From positions 17,667,165 to 17,731,164 of the forward strand of contig NC_133221.1 of assembly GCF_040436345.1 (NCBI RefSeq): a stretch of 64,000 nucleotides of DNA, written 5' to 3'. Under the pieces are notes generated by a model. That model ran no database searches, was not told where the DNA came from, and saw only the letters and a list, made by a program, of their open reading frames with translations. Source of the DNA: Pagrus major (Eukaryota > Chordata > Actinopteri > Spariformes > Sparidae). Shown in pieces: positions 51,840-61,520 of this stretch. Each line of letters begins with the position of its first letter. The first letter of the stretch is position 1. A program made the position numbers and the translations under genes.

Positions 51840-54800
51840 GTAAGACAAGACACGCTGCTTTTGTCACGTCGGTTGTGGTCGTTGTTGTGTGGCTCCGTAT
51901 TAAAGTATATTATATTATCTGAGCACAAGGTCATATGGAGAATATCATACAGATGAACTGGCAAGCTAGCAGGCTTCTTCCACTCCCTTACTGTAGACAG
52001 GGATAGGATGAGATACAGTTGGCTAACCATTCACAAACACACTCTAAACTATATGTTTATTTTGTATTTCAGGTATTTGGAACAACTCTGACAAGTCACA
52101 GGAATAAGACCGTGCTTACAGTAAGTGTATCAGATTTTATCTGTGGGTTTCAAGCTCAGTAGAATGAGTAGATGTGATTTTGAGGATTTGCCACCATGAC
52201 ACTGAGTAAGTTTATAATGGTACTAGTAATGGCATAAATCACTGCTTCTCATTAATTGTTCATTTCCAGGCTTTGTGGCTTTTGGGCACTCTTTTGGAAG
52301 TGGTTGCGTACTTATCTGAGAGTGCTGTATACTGTATCTATATCTTCACACTCTTGGGCGAGGAAAACTTATCTGTACTGTAGCTGTCAAACTCACTCTT
52401 GTCCTTCTGCTTTCCTTGCTGTCCATCTACAACAACAGGGAGAAAATATAGTAAGTATCTTACTCTGACATCTTTGCTAAGCTGCAGTGCATCGCTTCAC
52501 ATACAAGAAAGAATACCTTATTTTTATATTACCTTTTCTGCTGTGTGGTGTAGAAAAAACAAAATGTTTTACAATATACTAGAACACCTGCTGTTAACAT
52601 TAGTATACATCATAGTGCCAGTAAGCTCATGTCATATCACATGTCCAACAAAAAAATAAAATGAAAGGAAATATCTTGCTTAGTAATTTCATTGCAAAAA
52701 TTATTATTCATTCACAACATGAAAGAACATCTAAAATATGATGAAAATAATAAATGATTAACAGTTGTGATATATTGCCTAGCCCTAAATAACACCGTCA
52801 GATTTTTCTGCTTAACAACACCCTCACAAACATACCTCGTTGTTGCCTTGCACAACTGAACTGTACTGGGGATTTTGCATTTTCTAGCCCATTAACTAAA
52901 GATTATTTGTATTTTCAACATATACCAAAGAATTCCAAATGTTTTTATAATGATTTCATTCATTTCACCGTGGTGTAAAATCTGAAATTATTTAAAAAAC
53001 GTCTTGAAATTAAAAATCTAATTGTACATTAGTCCATATTATTAAGTCTAATGTGATGGCCACCAGAGGCCATTTTGGAAATCTGTTTCATGTCAATTAA
53101 AACTACTAAATTCACATGTCCAATTTTGTTCATCTTCTGATTGGGAGATTTTGAATGTTTTACTTTTTTTGGCAACATAATCAAACTAAATGTCTGACTC
53201 AAACTCTAGGAGACGATATACTGATATTAGGGAGACAAATATTCCAGTATCAATTTATTGGTATATATCAAACACTTGTGACAAAGATATGTAATGGAGG
53301 TAGAGTATTTTACAGTTTAACAATAAACTTTACTGTCTAAAATGACATCAGTGCACTGAAACTGTAAACTTCACTGGGAATTTAATTATTATAAATTACC
53401 CTGAGCATCTCTTTCTGCATTATAATCTCTTAAAAAAGTTTATAAGTTAATATTTGGGGTGTACCAGACAACATACAGTATATGCCAATATTGATAAATC
53501 AATAATAGACCAGTATTGGCAGATAATATTGAACACTAATCAAAATCTGAATGTCAAACCATCTTTGAAAGCAGCACAAACCGAAATCTCAGTTGAAAAC
53601 TACATTACTCAAAAATAAATACAAGCAACTAAATGTTTACTGTGACAGATGATCTATCTTAAGAAGGTCATGTCCCTGCTTTTCCTTACTGATATTCATA
53701 TTGTACTGGCATGAATGTAAAGTTATGTTTGAAATCAGTCTTCAAAAGTATGGCATTATATGGTTACACACATCAGCTACAATGCATGTATATACAGGTG
53801 ATTTGTAGTGGGGTTTAATCTTGCAAAGCCCCCAGTGTTTTTCTTGAAGTTCAGTATTGTTAATTATGTATAAATGCCACTGTTACAGCCCCCTCCTGCA
53901 AAGTATGGAGGCAGACACACTGTGACCCTCATACCTGGAGATGGAATCGGTCCAGAGCTGCTGAATCATGTCAGAGAGGTTTTCAGGTTGGTTAAACTTA
54001 AAACTAAACCTTGTTCAACGTTCTGACTACAGATCGGTGCCTCATCATGTGGTTTGTATTTATGCTGTAGGTTCAGCTGTGTTCCGGTGGACTTTGAGGT
54101 GGTGAATGTCAACTCTGCTCTGGAGACTGATGACGACATGAATAATGCCATCACTGCCATCCGTCGTAATGGAATTGCCCTCAAAGGTAATCAAATATAT
54201 GAAGCAAATATGAAAAGCTGAGCACAGCTTATTTAAAAAAAAGACTATGACAGCAAAATGTAACTGTTTACTTACTCCTGACAGGCAACATAGAAACCAA
54301 ACATACCATGGCGCCGTCTGTCAAATCCAGGAACAATCTCCTTCGGTAAGAGTTATAATGAAATATTCAGTTACTTTGATGAGGCCTCTCTTTCCTCACA
54401 TAGCTTACATTTCTTACATAATTTGACCCTTTGTGTCTGGTATTGTCAGTTGACCCATTGTTTTTCCTGACCCCGTCCCCTCCTTTCCTGTTCCATGTGT
54501 GTATCAAAAGCACAAGCTTAGACCTCTATGCGAATGTGATGCACTGCCAGTCCCTCCCTGGAGTTCAGACTCGCCACAAGAACATTGACATCATGATCAT
54601 CAGGGAGAACACAGAGGGAGAGTACAGCAGTCTGGAGCACGAGGTCAGACAGCACAAAAACATAATCAGTTCTATTGTCTGGTGAAACACATGCCCCATC
54701 AAAGACCTCTTTTCTCTTTGTGTCTCTTTCTTCACAATTTCCTTTCTTCTCTTTTGAAATGGGAGTGAGGTACTACCCATCTTTTAACATACAGCGTTTA

Positions 54801-57800
54801 TTTACCCTATATTCATTCCATATCATTTCACCTAGGACCTCCCAGTTCATGTCCTGGATTTTCTTGAAAAAAAAATCACGTGAAAACTTCTATTGAATTC
54901 ACGGGACGTGGCAAAATCCTATAGTTCTACTCCGTATACTGTTGTTGGTTATGAATTTTTTTATCTTTGGCACTTTGAGCTAAATTGTCAGCATTTTTGT
55001 GAATGTTCTTGAATATCTGGCAGGCAGATTTTATCACACAATTGGGAAGATATTTGCTGGTCTTTTTATGTGATTTCTAGGAATCAGGCTCTTGGCTTCA
55101 GGCTGTGTTTCTAAGAATGATGTGAAGGATTTTGGCTTTGCTCTCTGTTAAAATCATCCTCATTTTGCATAAAAGCGAATAATTTATTATAGTCCCCCCT
55201 GGTAAAACTAAACCGTCCATCACTGTTTCTTCTAGTTTTTCAAATACTCTGACCCCACAGTCATACTAAGAAACACCGCCCCGTTCCTCTGGGCCAGCAG
55301 CTGCAGGAGGAGGACGTTATTGGCACATTATTCAGCACTGACCTTAAACATTCCCAGTCTGCTTCTCTTTGCAGTCTCAAGGGCACATCTCATTGTAATT
55401 GCACTGGCCAATATGTCATGTGTCCAATTCTGTGGGAAAGTTACAAAAGGATCCTAATTTCATATAGTTCTACTCCATGTACCTATCTTGGTTATGATTT
55501 TTTGAAGTTTGGCCCTTGGAGCTAAATGTAATCATTTTTCATTCAAACATTTTTGAATGTGTATTTTCAGCCTCACCCGCTGGTTATTTGCTAGAAAATG
55601 AAAACTAGTGGAGATATTATTTTCTGAAATTTCAAAATTCTTCATGAGGGTAAAAAAAATGATTTAAAATATTTATTTTCATTCATTCAAGTACTGTTAA
55701 ACATTCTTCAACAACTATTTACATTACTACATGTTTCAAAGTATCCTTAGGGTTTCTTGGATGTTCAGTACAAATTCTGACCCAGTTAAGTGAGAAATAA
55801 GCGATTGGTGAGGCTTAAAATACACTTACAGGAACTCCAGAATTACGAAATTCATAAATAAAAAAAGTATTTGTTGTACAACTTCAGAATTTTTCAAGGT
55901 CCCGTGAACTTAATAGAAGTTTTTACATGATTTTTTTTTCCCCAAGGAAATCCATGACATGAACTGGGAAAAGTTCTGAATTTTCTGTGAGTTGGCATTC
56001 ATTGACCCACAGTTGATCAGTATTGGTGCAGACACTGACCTTTTGAAACAGACTGAAAACAGCCAGACATTACAGATCCACAATAAATGTCTTGTAAACT
56101 TAATGAAATAATAACTATATATAAACTTTTAGAACCGTATACAATTTGCAAAAGCCTACTTTCTACTTTGACGTACAATTACAGCCTGATGTTATTATTT
56201 ACACAGAAGAGGGATCCGACTGTTCTGCCCATGATTGTTGATTACAAATAAATGCTACTTCACAAATGACTCAGAACAGTGTTACCGCATTATTAACAGC
56301 AAGCACTTGAACTTAAGTTGTCATGTATCAGTCATCCTCCTCCCTGTCTTGTTTCAGAGTGTATCAGGGGTAGTGGAGAGTCTCAAGATCATCACCAGGA
56401 ACAACTCCCTCAGGATTGCCGACTATGCCTTCAAACTGGCCAGAGAGAAAGGCCGTCGTAGGGTTACTGCTGTACACAAGGCCAACATCATGTGAGTTAC
56501 TCTGACATAACTGTTTAATGCAAGTTAGGCCTCCTGAGCCTTATGTAATGCTGTGAGTTTGTTAGTGCTGGAAATGTTAAGTGTTCCCTCTCCACTCCAA
56601 CAGGAAGCTCGGTGATGGCTTGTTCCTGCAGTGTTGCAGAGAAGTGGCCTCTGGTTACCCAGACATCACATTTGACAGCATGATCGTGGACAACACCACC
56701 ATGCAGGTGAAAAAAGATTAGATGACACATCTCTTGACTTTGGTAAAGTTTCTAAATGTTGCCTTCCTGAATGATTTACCTGCCACCTTGTTTGTTTGTG
56801 TTTTTAGCTGGTGTCCAAGCCCCAGCAGTTCGATGTGATGGTGATGCCCAATCTGTACGGGAACGTGGTGAGCAACGTGTGTGCAGGCCTGGTGGGAGGG
56901 CCTGGCCTTGTGCCCGGGGCTAATTATGGCTATGCCTATGCTGTTTTTGAAACGGTGAGTGTTTGGCGGTTTCACAGTTAGTTGGACACTGTCCCCTCTG
57001 TTTCCTAATGAATGAAAAATAAACACATCCTGTCTGTCTGGTATATGTGACTAAGAGTTTTGTCTCTTTCTTACTGGGTCTCTCAGGCCACAAGGAACAC
57101 AGGGAAGAGTATTGCCGGCAAGAACATTGCTAACCCCACTGCCATGCTGCTGGCCAGCTGCATGATGCTGGACCACCTTAAGTAAGCTTTTTCAGATAAA
57201 ATACTTTTTGTGCTTCTATCTGAGAGGTAATGTTGAGACTAGGGGTGTAATGAGTCAGTTAATTTCATGTCTTGTTTTTTTGTTTTGTTGTTTTGTTTTT
57301 GTAGGTGTGTTGAGGACAAATAAGAAAAAAACGGGGAGAAAAAGTCTGGGTTTTATTAAATCAACTACAATTTATGATTTATGGAAAATCAAGAACAAGA
57401 AAGACAACAAGAAGATAGATTCAATTTATAAACTAAATTAACTGAATTGAATTAACTGAATTCATCATGAAGAGCGCAGTCAGTGGACAGAACCAGAACT
57501 AGTGATGAAGAAAGTCTGGTTTGATGGGAAAGTATTTTTTCTTTTTTATTTATCCTTACTGGGGTCTGGACAGACAGTAAACAGTGATAAGTTATGATTT
57601 TCTGAAACACCAATGTGAGTCAGGTTAAAAGTCAAAGCAGAAAGATTAAGTCGTAACACGGTGGTGGCAGCGTGTTGGTGGGCAGAGGGGTTATGATCTG
57701 GTCTTGATGATGGTAATGTCACCCAAGACCAAGGACGTTTGTATCGCAGCTTCAGTCGTGTTACACCCCTAGTTCTGATAGTATTATCGCAGTGATGTAA

Positions 57801-58435
57801 ATGATTCTATCTCCTTTACATCTACAGGCTTTATGACTACGCAACATTGATCAGAAGTGCAGTCCTCAAAACCATGAATGAAAACAGGGTAAGTCTTCCT
57901 TCACTGAAAGGCCTCTCTCCTCACCTGCCTCTCTGCCATGAAGCTCACTGGTCATTGTTCTGAGACTGAGGCTTAGAGGCCCTGGTGGCTGGTTTGGCAC
58001 GCATTCGAGTGGGCATCACAATACATTCACACAAAGCCGCTTTGTGTCCTTTCAATGTCACAAAGCTCTTATGAAGTGCTACACGGTATGGAATCTGATT
58101 TACATTGTGTGGCATTGGCATTAATTACAGTCCTACAGTGCATTTAAAAACCTGATCCGCTTATCATCCAAGGCAGCAGACTGGTTGCTGGTTTGATGAA
58201 ATATGTACTTAAAAACATTTTGCGTACAGACACTTGACAAAAATAAAAAACACCCATACAAATAGAATAACATGCAATCCACAGTTTAAAATTTTAATGG
58301 AATTTGGTGATTCTTGTTTTTTTTTTCTTGCAGTTGCACACAGCTGATATTGGGGGTCAGGGCACCACATCAGAGGTGGTCCAGTCCATCATGAGGGTCA
58401 TCCAGAGTGGAGGGCAGCTCACAACGGAGCTCTAA
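51759..58435 (+). CDS. idh3g: idh3g: isocitrate dehydrogenase (NAD+) 3 gamma regulatory subunit, mitochondrial
   Basis: The gamma regulatory subunit of the TCA-cycle NAD-IDH in the mitochondrial matrix; it pairs with the catalytic alpha subunit and takes part in allosteric control by citrate/ADP (family knowledge). Exons: 51759-51839, 52073-52120, 53889-53986, 54071-54186, 54285-54345, 54511-54643, 56358-56491, 56604-56706, 56808-56954, 57087-57181, 57828-57888, 58334-58435. The total of 1,179 bases gives 392 residues (human 393 as I recall). Every junction is GT-AG with matching phase. The N-terminus [16 protein letters not shown]... is a basic, hydroxylated presequence. Core motifs: [79 protein letters not shown] and [20 protein letters not shown] and the TRNTGKSIA segment match gamma, not beta or alpha. 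Confidence 0.97.
52073..52120 (+). CDS. idh3g: idh3g exon 2
   Basis: 16 residues, [16 protein letters not shown], probably the end of the presequence and the mature N-terminus. Acceptor TATTTCAG, donor GTAAGT, phase 0 at both ends. Confidence 0.88.
52121..53888 (+). other. idh3g intron 2
   Basis: 1.8 kb, AT-rich. The only structure seen is the dispersed-repeat copy at 53195-53535 and a transposon-end-like TGATATATTGCCTAGCCCTA near 52768-52788. Confidence 0.55.
53195..53535. mobile_element. Dispersed repeat, copy B of the 'TATTGGCAGATAATATTG' family
   Basis: It is related to 37255-37620 over most of its length (shared CATCAGTGCACTGAAACTG, AAACTTCACTGGGAATT). It lies in idh3g intron 2. Confidence 0.65.
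53889..53986 (+). CDS. idh3g: idh3g exon 3
   Basis: It encodes [20 protein letters not shown] and [12 protein letters not shown]. This is the conserved first strand and nucleotide-site region of the IDH fold. Confidence 0.97.
54071..54186 (+). CDS. idh3g: idh3g exon 4
   Basis: It encodes [33 protein letters not shown] and GIALK. Confidence 0.97.
54285..54345 (+). CDS. idh3g: idh3g exon 5
   Basis: It encodes [20 protein letters not shown]. Acceptor CTGACAG, donor GTAAGA. Confidence 0.96.
54511..54643 (+). CDS. idh3g: idh3g exon 6
   Basis: It encodes [38 protein letters not shown] and SSLEHE. The acceptor (ATCAAAAG) has a weak pyrimidine tract, but the phase and homology fix it. Confidence 0.94.
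54841..55968. mobile_element. 1.1-kb composite repeat with ~70-base inverted ends in idh3g intron 6
   Basis: Bases 54841-54912 and 55899-55968 are inverted copies (AACTTCTATTGAATTCACGG against CCGTGAACTTAATAGAAGTT, and so on). Inside, 54915-55015 recurs as a direct repeat at 55452-55560. The middle (55018-55450) is shared with 59868-60330. No coding capacity. Confidence 0.7.
56358..56491 (+). CDS. idh3g: idh3g exon 7
   Basis: It encodes [36 protein letters not shown] and TAVHKANI. Confidence 0.97.
56604..56706 (+). CDS. idh3g: idh3g exon 8
   Basis: It encodes [34 protein letters not shown]. Confidence 0.97.
56808..56954 (+). CDS. idh3g: idh3g exon 9
   Basis: It encodes [40 protein letters not shown] and GYAYAVFET. 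Confidence 0.97.
57087..57181 (+). CDS. idh3g: idh3g exon 10
   Basis: It encodes [20 protein letters not shown] and [11 protein letters not shown]. Confidence 0.97.
57182..57827 (+). other. idh3g intron 10 with a transposon-like insert
   Basis: The insert from about 57241 (AGGGGTGTAATGAGTCAG) to about 57772 (CGTGTTACACCCCTAG) has inverted ends, AGGGGTGTAA and TTACACCCCT. This suggests a non-autonomous DNA element of about 530 bases. The 77-codon frame inside is Lys-rich and not recognisable. Confidence 0.55.
57241..57773. mobile_element. MITE with AGGGGTGTAA / TTACACCCCT ends
   Basis: Perfect 10-base inverted termini (57241-57250 and 57763-57772, approximate) flank about 510 AT-rich bases. 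AGGGGTGTAA-type ends are common in fish hAT-like MITEs. Confidence 0.6.
57828..57888 (+). CDS. idh3g: idh3g exon 11
   Basis: It encodes [20 protein letters not shown]. Acceptor TCTACAG, donor GTAAGT. Confidence 0.96.
58334..58435 (+). CDS. idh3g: idh3g exon 12 and stop
   Basis: It encodes [33 protein letters not shown] and a TAA stop at 58433-58435. Confidence 0.96.
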   Translation: MHTADIGGQGTTSEVVQSIMRVIQSGGQLTTEL

Positions 58436-58708
58436 ACACGCACACACATCAGAGGTGTGAGTTTGGACAGGTCTCTGTACCTGGGACAGGTGTAGAGAAT
58501 GAGAGAGGATGTCCATGCATGTCGGTTGCCATAGTGTCAGGTCTTACCGCTTACGTCAGAAAGTTGTTTTTTTTTGTCTTGTTCACTCAGCTTACTGACC
58601 GTTTGACTGTACAAAGGACCTTTTATCCACACCTGTGTGTTTCACATATAATGACCTTGATTTAAACAGTTTACTTTTGATAAAATTCCATTATCACTCC
58701 TATTAGAT

Positions 58709-58714
58709 AATAAA
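58709..58714 (+). terminator. Candidate idh3g polyadenylation signal
   Basis: AATAAA about 275 bases after the stop. Further AATAAA hexamers at 59300-59305 and 59440-59445 would give longer 3'UTRs. Confidence 0.4.
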
Positions 58715-59867
58715 TCCTACTGTAAGAGGAGGTTATATTTCCTGAGTTCATCAGGTTCACTCAGCTGAATAATCTCTTTTCTTACAAATTGTTATGAAAC
58801 ACAAAAAGGTCTCTTTTGTTTGGGTCAGAAGTATATAAAATATCCTTATGTGTGTACATACATTGTCCACTCTACATTCTTCAATGGGGATCATTATTTA
58901 TTTTCCGAATGACGACTCTATGTCATGGCCTTTTTGATCAACCAAAATGTGCAATTTTCATTTAATGCCTTCACTTTTTTTTTGTCATACTGTAACTTTA
59001 ATATCAAGTTGCCTGTTATATACTGTTCTGTCCTGTGTGTTCTCATCAGACCAACTGTACTATAAAAAATAGTGAGATGTAGCTATTTCCTATATACTGT
59101 GTCATCGGAGGAAGTGTGCATCAAGTAAATGCTGACGCTGAACTGTTACGCTTGTGCCATAATATTCTTTTCAGCTAAGTTTGGATCAAATCATAAAAAT
59201 ATACTGTTGTCTTAAAGTCTAACGGGTCAAGAGGTAAAAGTTTGAAGCCTGATATGAAAATGTGGATGGATATAAATACTGTATAAGACAAATATTATCA
59301 ATAAAGAAATAATCTACCTTAAAGTGATCGTTTTGGACAGAGGGTCGAATGTGCAACATCTCAAGTTTAAAGGTAAAGTAAATGGATTTTAAACTATATG
59401 AACACTCAGCTGCCTGTTTAGTTTTAGTTAACTGTGAATAATAAACTGGCAACAGAGTGTTTATAGCATTTATAAAACAAAGTTTTTATCATGAGGAGCT
59501 CTTAAGGTTTAGCTTGATTCTTTGCCACAGCTCTGTTCTTACCTCTTGTAAGGGATAAAGCTCACTTGGCTCTAAGTAAGATAAAGTTCACTGATCCTTC
59601 CGTTTGCTTTACAATTTCACGCCCCGTCAATGTCTTACTTCACACCACATTGGATGACGAGTTGCTGTTTTGCGTTTCATCACAAGGTGGCAACAGCACT
59701 TTTTTAGACTGTAACTTGGAGCAAGCTGAGCATGTGCGCTCTGTAACATACGCCTTCTGACATGGAGGAAATTCAGAATTTATCACTGGAACGCTACATA
59801 TGCATGTTATTACTGCAACTACCGCATTGTGAAGAAAACTACTGGGAAAAATGGGATGCAAGAATCT

Positions 59868-60330
59868 CTGGCAGGCAGACTGTATCATGCAATTGGGAAC
59901 AAGATATTTCTTGCGTGTAATTTCTAGGAATCAGGCTGTTGGCTTCATGCTGTGTTTCTACGACCTCTGTGAGGGATTCTGGCTCTGCTCTCTTTTGAAA
60001 TCATCCTCATTTTGCATAAAAGCGAATAATTTATTATAGTCCCCCCTGGTAAAACTAAACCGTCCATCACTGTTTCTTGTAGTTTTTCAGATATTCTGAC
60101 CCACAGTCATACTAAGAAACACTGCGTAGGTCCTCTGATCCAGCAGCTGCAGGAGGAGGATATTAGTGGCATGTCATTCAGCAGTGACCTCCTGCCTGCA
60201 TATATTGTACAAACAATCCCAGTCCGCTTCTCTTTCTCCGTCAGGGCCTGCAGTCTCAGGGGCACATCCCATTGTAATTGCACTGGCCAATTTATCATAC
60301 GTCCAATTCTGTGGGAAAGTTACAAACTGT
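59868..60330 (+). repeat. Second copy of the idh3g intron-6 repeat core
   Basis: It matches 55018-55450 at about 85% by eye. One shared block from AATCATCCTCATTTTGCATA through TAATTTATTATAGTCCCCCC to ACCGTCCATCACTGTTTCTT is almost identical; later blocks include AGCAGCTGCAGGAGGAGGA and TCCAATTCTGTGGGAAAGTT. It lies downstream of idh3g in the same orientation. Confidence 0.8.
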
Positions 60331-61348
60331 TCCTTCTGTTAGTGTATTTGCATATTGAACGAAGAAATCCTTTGTGATGAGGCTCCTACTTTTTTTGGAC
60401 GTTGCTGTCATCAGGAATCAACAATCATGGGCAATCATCCGGTGTGCAGTGTGTGAAATATGCAAGAATTACTACGCGTGTACCACGGCCTCTGCCAATT
60501 GGCTGTCTTTTAACTGTTTTCCTCTTTCTCTATCCATGTCAGTTATTCACTCAGCAGAGACAGAGAGTTGGCTCTTAAACGTCATCGCTCTTTTTCGTTT
60601 AGAATCAATCTTTTGTTGTTTTGCCTTCTGTGAGAGGTATTCCACCCTGGGCCAGCTTTTTCTCATCATCTTATTCCACTTTGGCTGTTTACCTCAACGT
60701 ACCTCACCTCACATTACTCCTCATCACTGTACATGGAGATATACACTCTCTCCCTTGTCACACCGCACCTCTCGGTCTCCCCCTTTCTGCTGGAGCTACG
60801 CCATGAGGCAGATGCAACACGCCACTGGCCACTTGACCTTTATGGGCCACTATTCAGCCCATGTACAGTAAAAGGCTGTGAAGGGGCCCAACATGCTGTA
60901 GAGTTTGATCTGCCTTTAAAGGGTTGGTTCACTCAAATAAAAATAAACAAAAATCTTGCCTAACCCACATGTTATCTACCCCTTCAGATAGTTTTGGTTT
61001 TATCTCCCCTGTTTTATAGATCTCTATCTCAGAGATTTGTGCTGACATTCCGATAAAAAAGAGGCATACAGAATTTCATTACTTGTTCACAGCTTTGACA
61101 AATCACCCTGATACTCTGGATGATCCACACAGCTCAAAATAGACCCCATGAACACTGTTCACAGTATGTTGTGATTATCCAGACCGATTGGGAAACTGTC
61201 ACTGAAAAAAAAATGTTGTTGCCATCGAAACAAACACAATTTTATTTGTCTCTGTTTTATTGCTCAGCTGACACACAGACTGATATCTGGAAGCAATTAG
61301 CACAAATTATACCAAAACTATCAGCAAGGCTAGATACCACCAAACAAA

Positions 61349-61520
61349 AGGGGCACTATGTCGTTTTGGAGAAGAAATTCAAACTCAGAATTTTACTATT
61401 TACAATATTAATGAGGTTGTAATACAAAAAATCTATCTAAGAAATATCTATTTTTTCCATAACTGAGTAAACAAGCTGAAAAAGAAAAATAAGGTCCCCA
61501 GAACACTGTTTGAAGCTAGA
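61349..61520 (+). mobile_element. Dispersed repeat 'GGGGCACTATGT', copy 2
   Basis: It shares AAAGGGGCACTATGT.GTTTT, CAAACTCAGAATTT and ACTGAGTAAACAAGCTG with the copy at 43006-43140. Confidence 0.65.

Noticed and set aside
60374..60871. 165-codon plus-strand open frame downstream of idh3g
   Set aside because: Cys/Phe/Ser-rich, random-looking, no domain, no initiation context or splice support, next to repeats.
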